DNA of 64,000 nucleotides from Diaminobutyricimonas aerilata (GTDB taxonomy: Bacteria; Actinomycetota; Actinomycetes; Actinomycetales; Microbacteriaceae), in the NCBI RefSeq assembly GCF_002797715.1, contig NZ_PGFF01000001.1:1387304-1451303 (forward strand). Reading direction: 5' to 3'. Positions 17,346 to 26,201 of the stretch are shown in pieces; position 1 is the stretch's first letter; every line of letters starts with the position of its first letter. The position numbers were made by a program, and so were the translations under genes. Under the pieces are notes generated by a model, which ran no database searches, had not been told where the DNA came from, and saw nothing but the letters and a program-made list of their open reading frames with translations.

Positions 17346-19336
17346 GAGCGTCCTTCCGGATAGTCGATGCGCAGGATGTGCGCCGGGTTGCGGAACGCGT
17401 CGAGGCGCACGTAGTCGTCGACGTTCCAGGTGTAGCTCTCACCGGTGAGCAGGTCGGTCACGCCGAACTCCTGTCCGGGCGTGATGCCGAAGCGGCTCGG
17501 GTCGAGGTGCACCGTCGTCTCCCGCACCGAGTGCGGGTCGAGGTTCACCACGACGATGATCCCGTCGGCCCGGCCGGTGCCGGTGAACGGTGCGGCGAGG
17601 TACTTGGAGTAGACGAGGATCGCGTCGTCGTCGCTCCAGTGCACGTCGAGGTTGCGCAGCTGGCGCAGCGCGGGGTGCTCGGCGCGGATGCGGTTGAGCC
17701 GCGTGAGGAACGGGGCGAGCGACCGGCCCGCGGCCTCCGCCGCGGCGAAATCGCGCGGCTTGTACTCGTACTTCTCGTTGTCGATGTTCTCTTCCGACCC
17801 GGGCCGGGCGACGTCCTCGAACAGCTCGTATCCGGAGTAGACGCCCCAGCTGGGGGAGCCGGTCGCCGCGAGCAGGGCGCGGATCTCGTACGCGGGGCGC
17901 CCGCCGAACTGCAGGTATTCGGTGAGGATGTCCGGCGTGTTGACGAAGAAGTTCGGCCGGAACCAGCCGCTGGTCTCCTTCGAGATCTCGTGGAGGTACT
18001 CCGCGAGCTCCTGCTTCGTGTTCCGCCAGGTGAAGTAGCTGTACGACTGGTGGTAGCCCACCTGCGCGAGCGACTGCATCATCGCGGGGCGGGTGAACGC
18101 CTCGGCGAGGAAGACCACCTCGGGGTTCGTCGCCCGCACCTCGGCGAGCAGCCACTCCCAGAACCGCAGGGGCTTGGTGTGCGGGTTGTCGACACGGAAG
18201 ATCTTGACGCCGAGGTCGATCCAGTGCCGCACGACGCGCAGCAGCTCCTGCGTGAGCCCGTCCCAGTCGTTGTCGAAGTTGAGTGGGTAGATGTCCTGGT
18301 ACTTCTTCGGCGGGTTCTCCGCGTAGGCGATCGACCCGTCGGGCAGCGTCGTGAACCACTCCGGGTGCTCGGCGACCCAGGGGTGGTCGGGCGAGCACTG
18401 GAAGGCGAGGTCGAGGGCGACCTCGAGTCCGTTGCGCTTCGCCTGGGCGAGGAAGTAGGCGAAGTCCGCCTCGGTGCCGAGGTCGGGGTGGATGGCGTCG
18501 TGTCCACCCTCCGCCGCACCGATCGCCCACGGCGATCCGGGATCGTTCGGTCCGGCGAGGAGGGTGTTGTTCGGGCCCTTGCGGAAGCTGCGGCCGATCG
18601 GGTGGATCGGGGGGAGGTAGAGCACGTCGAAGCCCATTGCGGCCACTTCGGGCAGCCGCTTCGCCGCGGTGCGGAAGGTGCCGCTCTTCCACGAGCCGTC
18701 CTTGCGCTGCTTCGCGCCGATCGAGCGCGGGAAGAACTCGTACCAGCTGCCGACCGCGGCGCGGGTGCGGTCGACCCGCAGCTCCAGCTCCTCCGACTCG
18801 GTCACGAGGCTCGCGAGCGGATTCGCCGCGATGAGCGCCAGCAGCTTCGGTTCGTGCACCCGCTCGAGCCGCGCCATCGGATCGCCCGCGGTGTCCTCGA
18901 GGGCGGCGAGCGCCTCTCTGGCGACCTTCGAGCGTCCGAGGCGGCGGACGAGCCCGGCGCCGATGCGGAACATGAGTTCGACGTCGATGCCCGCCTGGAT
19001 CTTGATCTCGGCGTTGTGCAGCCAGGTCGCCCAGTCGTCGCTGTAGGCCCGGATGCGCCAGCGCCAGGTGCCGGGACGGTCTACCTGGGCCTCGACGCTC
19101 CACCGGTCGAGACCGGCGGGCTCGAGCTGGTGCATGCGATGCACGGTCGTGCGGCCGTCCGGGTCGGTGAGCAGCAGGCTCGCGCCGAGCGCATCGTGCC
19201 CCTCACGGAACACGGTCGCCTCGAACGGGATGACGTCGCCGGCGAAGGCCGCGGCGGGCCAGCGGTCTTCGGGCTGACGGGGGCTGAGGTGGCGGATGGG
19301 GATCCGCCCGATGCGTGTCTGGTCGGTTAGCGCCAC
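17342..19336 (-). CDS. glgE: Alpha-1,4-glucan:maltose-1-phosphate maltosyltransferase
   Basis: This GH13_3 enzyme extends alpha-glucans by transferring maltose from alpha-maltose-1-phosphate. It has 664 residues. The N-terminal part has RIPIRHLSPRQPEDRWPA, a GlgE-type opening. The barrel has LPPIHPIGRSFRKGPNN, the nucleophile Asp in KIFRVDNPHTKPL (about residue 384) and the acid/base Glu in FLAEAFTRP (about 411). The GTG at 19336 was chosen because TACGGT lies exactly 6 nt upstream, fitting a leaderless start, and the family N-terminus follows at once. It is translationally coupled to glgB and divergent from glgP. Confidence 0.95.
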   Translation of the reverse strand: MALTDQTRIGRIPIRHLSPRQPEDRWPAAAFAGDVIPFEATVFREGHDALGASLLLTDPDGRTTVHRMHQLEPAGLDRWSVEAQVDRPGTWRWRIRAYSDDWATWLHNAEIKIQAGIDVELMFRIGAGLVRRLGRSKVAREALAALEDTAGDPMARLERVHEPKLLALIAANPLASLVTESEELELRVDRTRAAVGSWYEFFPRSIGAKQRKDGSWKSGTFRTAAKRLPEVAAMGFDVLYLPPIHPIGRSFRKGPNNTLLAGPNDPGSPWAIGAAEGGHDAIHPDLGTEADFAYFLAQAKRNGLEVALDLAFQCSPDHPWVAEHPEWFTTLPDGSIAYAENPPKKYQDIYPLNFDNDWDGLTQELLRVVRHWIDLGVKIFRVDNPHTKPLRFWEWLLAEVRATNPEVVFLAEAFTRPAMMQSLAQVGYHQSYSYFTWRNTKQELAEYLHEISKETSGWFRPNFFVNTPDILTEYLQFGGRPAYEIRALLAATGSPSWGVYSGYELFEDVARPGSEENIDNEKYEYKPRDFAAAEAAGRSLAPFLTRLNRIRAEHPALRQLRNLDVHWSDDDAILVYSKYLAAPFTGTGRADGIIVVVNLDPHSVRETTVHLDPSRFGITPGQEFGVTDLLTGESYTWNVDDYVRLDAFRNPAHILRIDYPEGRS

Positions 19337-19342
19337 CCTTCG

Positions 19343-19348
19343 ACCGTA
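19343..19348 (-). promoter_or_regulatory. Candidate leaderless -10 (TACGGT) of glgE
   Basis: It lies 6 nt before the GTG at 19336. The AAGG touching the start codon is too close to act as a ribosome binding site. Confidence 0.5.
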
Positions 19349-19446
19349 GCGGTGCGGCCGACTGCGTCGAGCGGGCTCCCACGGGATGTTCAGCGGGTGT
19401 TCGGGAAGGGGACCTACTACCCGCGGGACCGGTCGAGTGCGTGTCT

Positions 19447-19452
19447 TAGGCT
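19447..19452 (+). promoter_or_regulatory. Candidate leaderless -10 (TAGGCT) of glgP
   Basis: It lies 7 nt before the GTG at 19460, facing away from the glgE element. The two form a 123-bp divergent promoter region. Confidence 0.55.
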
Positions 19453-19459
19453 GTGCCGA

Positions 19460-22009
19460 GTGAAGGCCATCAGAAGGTTCACCGTCCGTACTGTCCTCCC
19501 GGAGTCGCTCGGCGCCCTCGGCGAGCTGGCCACCAATCTGCGGTGGTCGTGGCACGAGCCCACGCTCCAGCTGTTCACCTCGATCGATCCGGCGCTGTGG
19601 GAGCGGACGGGGCACGATCCGGTCGCCCTGCTCGGCGAGGTGAGCCCGGCCCGGCTCGAGGAGCTCGCGAACGACCATGCGTTCGTGGGGCGAGCCGACG
19701 CGCTGCTCGACGACCTGCACAACTACCTCTCCGAGCCGCGCTGGTACCAGTCGCTCGAGAACGCCCCGACCTCCATCGCCTACTTCTCCCCGGAGTTCGG
19801 GATCGCGGCGGCACTGCCGCAGTACTCCGGCGGTCTCGGCATCCTCGCCGGCGACCACCTCAAGAGCGCCTCCGACCTCGGCGTGCCGATCATCGGCGTC
19901 GGGTTGTTCTACCGCGCCGGCTACTTCCGTCAGGGCATCTCGCGGGAGGGCTGGCAGCAGGAGAGCTACCCCGTGCTCGACCCGGACGGGCTGCCGCTCA
20001 GCGTGCTGCGCAACCCGGACGGCAGTGCGGCGCAGGTCGCGCTCGCCCTGCCGGACGATCGCGTGCTCCACGCCCGGATCTGGCAGGCGAAGGTCGGGCG
20101 CGTGCCGTTGCTGCTGCTCGACACCGACATCACGGCGAACCCCGAGGAACTGCGCGGGGTCACCGACCGCCTCTACGGCGGCGGGGGAGAGCACCGGCTG
20201 CTGCAGGAGCTCCTGCTCGGCATCGGCGGCGTGCGTGCGGTGAAGATCTTCACCGAGCTGACCGGATCGCCCGCCCCCGAGGTGTTCCACACCAACGAGG
20301 GACACGCCGGTTTCCAGGGCCTCGAGCGCATCAGCGACCTCATCGGCACCGGCCTGAGCTTCGCCGAAGCCCTCCAGGTGGTGCGCGCCGGCACCGTGTT
20401 CACGACCCACACGCCCGTTCCGGCCGGCATCGACCGGTTCGACCGCTCGCTCGTCGAGCGGTACTTCTCGACCGACCTCCTCCCCGGGGTGCAGGTCGCC
20501 GACGTGCTCGCGCTCGGCGCCGAGTCGTACGACGGCGGCAGCCCCTCGACCTTCAACATGGCCGTCATGGGATTGCGCCTCGGACAGCGCGCCAACGGCG
20601 TCTCCCAGCTGCACGGCGAGGTCAGCCGTGGCATGTTCGGCGGACTGTGGCCGCAGTTCGACGCCGAGGACGTGCCGATCACCTCGGTCACCAACGGCGT
20701 GCACGCCCCCACCTGGACCGACCCCGCGGTGCTCGACCTCGTCTCCGACCGGCTCGGCGCGTGGGACACCACCTCGTGCGACTGGCGCAACGAGGCCATC
20801 ACCGACCGTGACCTGTGGGAGATGAAGGGCCGGATGCGCGCCCAGCTCGTCACCGACGCCCGCCGCCGTCTCACCGCATCCTGGAACGAGCAGAACCCCG
20901 GCGCCGGCGTGCCCGCGTGGTTCTCCGACCTGCTCGACCCCGAGGTGCTCACGATCGGCTTCGCGCGACGCGTGCCGACCTACAAGCGCCTCACGCTCAT
21001 GCTCCACGACCGCGAGCGACTGCGGAAGCTGCTCACGCATCCGGAGCGGCCCGTGCAGCTCGTGATCGCCGGCAAGTCGCACCCCGCCGACGACGAGGGC
21101 AAGCGGCTCATCCAGGAGCTCGTGCAGTTCGCGTCCGAGCCCGACGTGCGCACGCGCATCGTGTTCCTGCCCAACTACGACATCGGCATGGCGCAGCTGC
21201 TCTACCCCGGAACGGACGTGTGGCTGAACAACCCGCTGCGTCCGCTCGAGGCGTGCGGCACCTCCGGCATGAAGGCGGCCCTCAACGGCTCGCTCAACCT
21301 GTCGATCCTCGACGGCTGGTGGGCGGAGTTTTACGACGGCGAGAACGGCTGGGCCATCCCGAGCGCCGACAGCGCGGGCGACGCCGCCGAGCGTGACGCC
21401 CTCGAGGCGGAGTCGCTCTACGACCTCATCGAGAACCAGGTCGCCCCGCGCTTCTACGACCGCGGTGCCGACGGCGTGCCGACGCGCTGGGTCGCCTCGA
21501 TGCGCCACACGCTCGCGACCCTGTCCCCGGCCCTGTCGGCGGACCGGATGGTCAAGGAGTACGTCGAGCGGCTCTACGTGCCCGCCGCGCAGTCCGAGCG
21601 CGCCGTGTCGGACGCCGGGTTCGCCGGCGGCCGCGACCTCGCCGCGTGGGTGACCCGCGTGCGGGCCGCGTGGCCGGCCGTGCACGTCGCCCACGTCGAA
21701 TCCGGGGGAGTGGACACCGTTCCGCAGGTCGGCGACCAGTTGCACGTGCGCGCCCACGTCACCCTCGGCGACCTGTCGCCGTCGGACGTCAAGGTCGAGG
21801 TCGTCTACGGCCGCGCCCGCGACGAGGACCGCCTCGCCGAGGTCGAACGTGCGCGACTCGAGGTCGAAGGCACCGAGGGCGACGCGACGGCGTTCGCCGG
21901 CACGGTGCGGCTCGCGCGCGCCGGCAGCTTCGGCTACACGGTGCGCGTCACGCCCCGCCACGAGCTGCTTGCCACCCCGGCGGAGTTGGGACTCGTCGCG
22001 ATCGCCTGA
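19460..22009 (+). CDS. glgP: Alpha-glucan phosphorylase (GT35)
   Basis: This PLP-dependent enzyme releases glucose-1-phosphate from alpha-1,4-glucan in the cytoplasm. It has 849 residues. A DUF3417-type N-terminus (LGELATNLRWSWHEPT) is followed by FSPEFGIAAALPQYSGGLG. The PLP lysine lies in EACGTSGMKAALNG (about residue 605). This matches the actinobacterial and thermophile type of alpha-glucan phosphorylase rather than E. coli GlgP/MalP. It is divergent from glgE, so degradation and GlgE-driven synthesis share a control region. Confidence 0.95.
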   Translation: MKAIRRFTVRTVLPESLGALGELATNLRWSWHEPTLQLFTSIDPALWERTGHDPVALLGEVSPARLEELANDHAFVGRADALLDDLHNYLSEPRWYQSLENAPTSIAYFSPEFGIAAALPQYSGGLGILAGDHLKSASDLGVPIIGVGLFYRAGYFRQGISREGWQQESYPVLDPDGLPLSVLRNPDGSAAQVALALPDDRVLHARIWQAKVGRVPLLLLDTDITANPEELRGVTDRLYGGGGEHRLLQELLLGIGGVRAVKIFTELTGSPAPEVFHTNEGHAGFQGLERISDLIGTGLSFAEALQVVRAGTVFTTHTPVPAGIDRFDRSLVERYFSTDLLPGVQVADVLALGAESYDGGSPSTFNMAVMGLRLGQRANGVSQLHGEVSRGMFGGLWPQFDAEDVPITSVTNGVHAPTWTDPAVLDLVSDRLGAWDTTSCDWRNEAITDRDLWEMKGRMRAQLVTDARRRLTASWNEQNPGAGVPAWFSDLLDPEVLTIGFARRVPTYKRLTLMLHDRERLRKLLTHPERPVQLVIAGKSHPADDEGKRLIQELVQFASEPDVRTRIVFLPNYDIGMAQLLYPGTDVWLNNPLRPLEACGTSGMKAALNGSLNLSILDGWWAEFYDGENGWAIPSADSAGDAAERDALEAESLYDLIENQVAPRFYDRGADGVPTRWVASMRHTLATLSPALSADRMVKEYVERLYVPAAQSERAVSDAGFAGGRDLAAWVTRVRAAWPAVHVAHVESGGVDTVPQVGDQLHVRAHVTLGDLSPSDVKVEVVYGRARDEDRLAEVERARLEVEGTEGDATAFAGTVRLARAGSFGYTVRVTPRHELLATPAELGLVAIA

Positions 22010-22026
22010 CCGGGGCTCGCGGCGCG

Positions 22027-22041
22027 GCCGCCTCAGGCGGC
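22027..22041 (+). terminator. Short hairpin after glgP
   Basis: A 6-bp GCCGCC/GGCGGC stem with a TCA loop lies 18 nt after the glgP stop. There is no T-tract. The rest of the 145-bp gap to ybaK shows only a perfect GCGGAATTCCGC palindrome at 22059-22070. Confidence 0.3.
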
Positions 22042-22154
22042 GTGGTGCTGCGTCGAGAGCGGAATTCCGCGCGCCACGCCGCTCCCTCCGGCGGCGACAC
22101 GCGGTCGCGCGGGAGGAGTTCCGCTGTGGCTGCCGTCGTGGTCGCCGCCGGTGC

Positions 22155-22649
22155 TCAGTCGCGGGCGATGGCGGCGACTCGACCACCCGTGATCCGCAGC
22201 AGATCGGCCGGGGCGAGCTCGAGATCTAGTCCGCGCCGGCCGCCGCTCACGAACACGGTGTCGAACAGCTCCGCCGTCTCGTCGAGCACGGTCGGCAGGG
22301 TGGTCCTCTGCCCGATGGGGGAGATGCCGCCCACGACGTAGCCCGTGCGGCGTTCCGCGACCGCCGGGTCGGCCATGACCGCGCGTTTCGCACCGACGGC
22401 CGTGGCGAGGGCCTTGAGGTCGAGCCGGCCCGCCACCGGCACGATGCCGACCACGAGTCCGGCGTCGGTGTCGGCGAGCAGCGTCTTGAAGACGCGCTCG
22501 GGTTCGACGCCGAGCGCCTCCGCCGCCTCGAGCCCGAAGCTCGCCGCGGCGGGATCGTGCCGGTACGGATGCGCCGTGAATGCGATGCCCGCCGCCGTCA
22601 ACGCGACCGTGGCGGGGGTGCCGCCCGCCGCATCCGCCCGTCTCGCCAT
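22155..22649 (-). CDS. ybaK: YbaK/EbsC-type aminoacyl-tRNA deacylase
   Basis: This is a trans-editing factor, probably hydrolysing Cys-tRNA(Pro) mischarged by ProRS. It has 164 residues, the normal size. It shows the YbaK core: VFKTLLADTDAG with the conserved Lys, VPVAGRLDLKALA, VMADPAVAERRTGYVVGGIS and the terminal SGGRRGLDLELAPADLL. It lies downstream of glgX in the same direction (38 nt apart). The amino acid edited is inferred from the family. Confidence 0.93.
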   Translation of the reverse strand: MARRADAAGGTPATVALTAAGIAFTAHPYRHDPAAASFGLEAAEALGVEPERVFKTLLADTDAGLVVGIVPVAGRLDLKALATAVGAKRAVMADPAVAERRTGYVVGGISPIGQRTTLPTVLDETAELFDTVFVSGGRRGLDLELAPADLLRITGGRVAAIARD

Positions 22650-22686
22650 CCCGTGTGCTCCGGTGCTGATCCGTCGGTGCCGTCGG

Positions 22687-24735
22687 TCAGTGCGCCGCGA
22701 AGAGCTGGATGGAGGTGCCCGCGACGACGAGTTCGCTTCCCGGACCGTGTTCCAGCTCCACCTCGTCGAGCTCCGGCATCGCCGAGTCCCACAGCAGCGT
22801 GTACCCGCTGACGCCCTCGTGTTCGGGGAGGGTGACCGTGACGTCCTCCTCGAGCCCGTGCACCACCAGCAGGATGCGGCTGAAGTGCTCGAGCTCCGGC
22901 GTCGACGCGGCGAGGTACTGCAGCGTGCGCTCGGCGGGCGAGTCCCAGTCCTCGCCCGTCATGGCGAGACCCTCCTTGTTGTACCAGTCCATCTGGTTCG
23001 AGCTCGGCACGGTCTCGCCGAACCGGCCGAACCGCACCGGCCGCAGCGCCGGATGCTCGCGACGCAGCCGCAGCAGCAGTTGCGTCGTGACGCGCAGCTC
23101 CTCCTGCCAGTCCTCGCGGTCCCAGGCGAGCCAGGTCAGTTCGTCGTCGTGGCAGTACGCGTTGTTGTTGCCGTTCTGGGTGCGGCCGTACTCGTCGCCG
23201 GCGGTGAGCATCGGCACGCCGGCACTGAGCAGCAGCGTGCCGAGCAGGTTCCGCATCGCCTTCAGACGGGTGTCGGCGATCGTCTCGTCGTCGGTCGGGC
23301 CCTCGACGCCGTGGTTGAAGGAGCGGTTCGCGTCGGTGCCGTCGCGGTTGTCCTCCCCGTTGCCCTCGTTGTGCTTGCGGTCGTACGCGGTCAGGTCGGC
23401 GAGGGTGAACCCGTCGTGTGCCGTGACGAAGTTGACCGAGGCGAGCGGTCCGCGCTCCCACGTGAACACGTGGGCGGAGCCGGCGAGGCGGCGGGCGAGC
23501 GGACCGATCCCGTTCGGGGCGACGCCGTGGCGCCGCGCGGAGGCGACGTCGCCGAGCCAGAAGTCGCGCACGCGGTCACGGTAGCCGTCGTTCCACTCCA
23601 GCCAGCGGCGCGGGAACTCGCCCACGCGCCAGCCCCCCATGCCGACGTCCCAGGGCTCGGCGATGAGCTTCGACCGCTGCAGCACCGGGTCGTCGAGGAT
23701 CGCGGTGAGCAGCGGATGAGCGGGGTCGAACTCGGCGCGCGCGTCGCGACCGAGCGTCGCGGCGAGGTCGAAGCGGAATCCGTCGATCTGCACCTCTTCG
23801 CTCCAGTAGCGCAGGGAGTCGAGGATGAGCCGCTGCACCGCCGGGTGCGATGCGTCGACGGTGTTGCCGCATCCGGTGGTGTCGAGGTAGGAGCCGTCGG
23901 GCAGATGGCGGTAGTAGTGCGCGTCGTCGAGCCCGCGCAGGCTCGTCGTGGGCCCGTCGCGACCGAGTTCGGCGGTGTGGTTGTAGACGACGTCGAGCAG
24001 CACCTCGAGGCCGGCCTCGTGCAGCAGGCGCACCATGCCGCGGAACTCCCGCAGCACCGCCCCCGGGCCCCCGGTCTGTGCCGCGCGCGTGGCGTATCCG
24101 GTGTGCGGGGCGAAGAAGTTGAGGGTGTTGTACCCCCAGTAGTTGACGAGGCCCTGTTTCACGAGGCGCGGCTCGCTCACCGACTGGTGCACGGGGAGCA
24201 GCTCGACGGCGGTGACCCCGAGGTCGAGCAGGTACTCGATCGTCGACGGGTGCGCGAGGCCGGCGTAGGTGCCGCGCAGCTCCTCGGGAAGCGCCGGATT
24301 GAGCTTGGTGAGCCCCTTCACGTGGGCCTCGTAGACGACGGTGTGATCCAGCGGAGTGGCGGGCTTGGCGACCCCGCCCCAGTCGAAGCCGTCGTCGGCC
24401 TGAACGTAGCCGCGCCACCCGCCGTCGGGGGTGCGTTCGAGGCCGCGGGCGTAGGGATCGAGGAGGTCGATCCGGGGATCGAAGGCGTGCAGCGGACCGG
24501 TCGGGCCGTCGGCGCTCAGCGAATAGCGGCGGCCGGGTGTCAGCAGGGCGGACCGGCCGCTCCACACGCCGTGCGCGTCGCGTTCGAGCGCGATCCGCTC
24601 GACGCACCAGCCCGGATCGCGGTCGTCCCACAGCCGGAGTTCGATCGACTCCGCCGAGCCGCTCCAGACGCGCAGCTCCCCGCCGTCGGCGTCGGATCGG
24701 ACTCCCAGTTCGCGGAGCGGATCGGGCGCGGGCAC
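22687..24735 (-). CDS. glgX: Glycogen debranching enzyme GlgX (isoamylase type)
   Basis: This enzyme hydrolyses alpha-1,6 branch points of glucan limit dextrins. It has 682 residues. The N-terminal CBM48-like part is followed by a GH13_11 barrel. Expected catalytic residues are Asp in DGFRFDLAATLGR (about residue 323), Glu in LIAEPWDVG (about 358) and Asp in VTAHDGFTLAD (about 440). GNNNAYCHDDEL is also a GlgX/TreX motif. TACTCT lies 6 nt before the GTG start, so a leaderless transcript is likely. It complements glgB, glgE and glgP nearby. Confidence 0.94.
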   Translation of the reverse strand: MPAPDPLRELGVRSDADGGELRVWSGSAESIELRLWDDRDPGWCVERIALERDAHGVWSGRSALLTPGRRYSLSADGPTGPLHAFDPRIDLLDPYARGLERTPDGGWRGYVQADDGFDWGGVAKPATPLDHTVVYEAHVKGLTKLNPALPEELRGTYAGLAHPSTIEYLLDLGVTAVELLPVHQSVSEPRLVKQGLVNYWGYNTLNFFAPHTGYATRAAQTGGPGAVLREFRGMVRLLHEAGLEVLLDVVYNHTAELGRDGPTTSLRGLDDAHYYRHLPDGSYLDTTGCGNTVDASHPAVQRLILDSLRYWSEEVQIDGFRFDLAATLGRDARAEFDPAHPLLTAILDDPVLQRSKLIAEPWDVGMGGWRVGEFPRRWLEWNDGYRDRVRDFWLGDVASARRHGVAPNGIGPLARRLAGSAHVFTWERGPLASVNFVTAHDGFTLADLTAYDRKHNEGNGEDNRDGTDANRSFNHGVEGPTDDETIADTRLKAMRNLLGTLLLSAGVPMLTAGDEYGRTQNGNNNAYCHDDELTWLAWDREDWQEELRVTTQLLLRLRREHPALRPVRFGRFGETVPSSNQMDWYNKEGLAMTGEDWDSPAERTLQYLAASTPELEHFSRILLVVHGLEEDVTVTLPEHEGVSGYTLLWDSAMPELDEVELEHGPGSELVVAGTSIQLFAAH

Positions 24736-24741
24736 GGATCT

Positions 24742-24747
24742 AGAGTA
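24742..24747 (-). promoter_or_regulatory. Candidate leaderless -10 (TACTCT) of glgX
   Basis: It lies exactly 6 nt before the GTG at 24735 in the 52-bp divergent gap to the cysteine desulfurase gene. Confidence 0.5.
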
Positions 24748-24787
24748 GGGGGTGCGGAAGCCGCGCCCGTCGCGGTGAGGAGGTGCC

Positions 24788-25957
24788 GTGCCCGTCTATC
24801 TCGACCACGCCGCGACGACGCCGCTGCTGCCCGAGGCGGCGGAGGCCTACGTCGCCGCCCTCGGTCTCGTCGGCAACCCGTCGTCGATCCACAGCCACGG
24901 GCAGCGCGCGAAGCAGCTGCTCGAGGAGGCGCGGGAACGCGTCGCCGCATCGCTCGGCTGCGAACCGATCGAGGTCGTGTTCACCTCGGGCGGCACCGAA
25001 GCGGTCAACTCGGCGATCAAGGGCATCTACTGGGCGCGCAACACCCCGCCCGGCTCGCGACCCCGCATCCTCGCCCCGCTCGGCGAGCACCACGCCACGA
25101 TCGACGCCCTCGAATGGCTCGAGCGACACGACGGCGCCCTCGTCGAGTGGATCCCGGTCGACCCGACCGGCCGCGTGGACCTCGCGGCGCTCGAGGCGGC
25201 GCTCGCCGAGGACGTCGCGCTCGTCACGCTGCTGTGGGCCAACAACGAGATCGGCACGATCCAGCCCGTCGCCGAGGTCGTGCGGCTCGCGACGGCGCAC
25301 GGCGTGCCGGTGCACGCCGATGCGATCGCCGCGTACGGCCAGCTGCCGATCGACTTCGCGGCGAGTGGCCTCGCCGCGCTCAGCGTGTCGGCGCACAAGG
25401 CGGGCGGTCCGCAGGGCATCGGTGCGCTCGTGCTCGGCCGGGGTACGCGGATCGAGGCGCTCATCCACGGCGGCGGCCAGCAGCGCGACGTGCGCTCGGG
25501 CACCCAGGACGTTCCGGCCGCCGTCGCCTTCGGCGCCGTCGCGGGACACTCCCACGACCGGCGCGATCTTCGCGACCGCCTCATCGCCGGGGTGCAGCGG
25601 CTCGTGCCCGACGCCGTCCTGCGCGGCGACCCGGACGACCGGCTGCCGAACAACGCCCACTTCACCTTCCCCGGCTGCGAGGGGGACTCGCTCCTGTTCC
25701 TGCTCGATGCGGCGGGCGTGTCGGTCTCGACCGGCTCCGCCTGCCGCGCGGGCATCCCGGAGGCGTCGCACGTGCTGCTCGGCCTCGGCCTCGACGAGTC
25801 GGAGGCCCGCGGGGCGCTCCGGTTCACCCTCGGGCACGACTCCACGATCGACGACGTCGGCGCCCTGCTCGCGGCGCTCCCGGCTGCGGTCGAGCGCGCT
25901 CGCGCCGCCGGGCTCGCCGCCCGCGCGACCTCGTTCGCCGTGCATCCCGCCCGCTAG
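24788..25957 (+). CDS. Cysteine desulfurase (NifS/IscS family)
   Basis: This PLP enzyme takes sulfur from L-cysteine as a persulfide for tRNA thiolation and possibly Fe-S assembly. It has 389 residues. It opens with YLDHAATTPL, has VFTSGGTEAVNSAIKG, the PLP lysine in SVSAHKAGGPQG (K204) and the acceptor cysteine in STGSACRAGIPE (C319). GAGGAGG lies before the GTG start. mnmA follows one small gene downstream, which fits this enzyme being the sulfur donor for tRNA 2-thiouridine. Annotation pipelines usually call the actinobacterial neighbour of mnmA simply a cysteine desulfurase. Confidence 0.95.
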   Translation: MPVYLDHAATTPLLPEAAEAYVAALGLVGNPSSIHSHGQRAKQLLEEARERVAASLGCEPIEVVFTSGGTEAVNSAIKGIYWARNTPPGSRPRILAPLGEHHATIDALEWLERHDGALVEWIPVDPTGRVDLAALEAALAEDVALVTLLWANNEIGTIQPVAEVVRLATAHGVPVHADAIAAYGQLPIDFAASGLAALSVSAHKAGGPQGIGALVLGRGTRIEALIHGGGQQRDVRSGTQDVPAAVAFGAVAGHSHDRRDLRDRLIAGVQRLVPDAVLRGDPDDRLPNNAHFTFPGCEGDSLLFLLDAAGVSVSTGSACRAGIPEASHVLLGLGLDESEARGALRFTLGHDSTIDDVGALLAALPAAVERARAAGLAARATSFAVHPAR

Positions 25958-25960
25958 GCT
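25955..25960 (+). promoter_or_regulatory. Candidate leaderless -10 (TAGGCT)
   Basis: It lies 6 nt before the ATG at 25967 and overlaps the desulfurase stop codon. Confidence 0.5.
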
Positions 25961-25966
25961 GCCCGC

Positions 25967-26167
25967 ATGCTCGGCAACCTCACCGGATGGCACGTGATCG
26001 TCATCCTCGCGGTCGTGGTGCTCCCGGTGCTCGTCATCGCGGGCTTCGCCTGGTTCGGTGCGCGGGTGTACCGGCGACGCCGCGAACTCGCCGGGGCGGA
26101 GGCCGACGGGCGGATCGACGAGCTCGAACGCCGCGTCCGCGACCTCGAAGACGACCGACCCGCCTGA
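25967..26167 (+). CDS. Small single-pass membrane protein
   Basis: This 66-residue protein has one hydrophobic segment (about residues 9-33, [20 protein letters not shown]), a basic stop-transfer VYRRRRE, and a charged C-terminal helix ([13 protein letters not shown]) that could form a short coiled coil in the cytoplasm. It lies between cysteine desulfurase and mnmA with its own leaderless-type -10. Function unknown. Confidence 0.7.
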   Translation: MLGNLTGWHVIVILAVVVLPVLVIAGFAWFGARVYRRRRELAGAEADGRIDELERRVRDLEDDRPA

Positions 26168-26189
26168 TCGCGGCACCTCCAGCGCGATC

Positions 26190-26195
26190 TACACT
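26190..26195 (+). promoter_or_regulatory. Candidate leaderless -10 (TACACT) of mnmA
   Basis: It lies 6 nt before the ATG at 26202. There is no ribosome binding site at this start. Confidence 0.55.
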
Positions 26196-26201
26196 GGAAC
26201 G

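Noticed and set aside
22059-22070. Perfect palindrome GCGGAATTCCGC as a regulator operator
   Set aside because: It lies between two convergent gene ends, has a single copy, and is not at any promoter.
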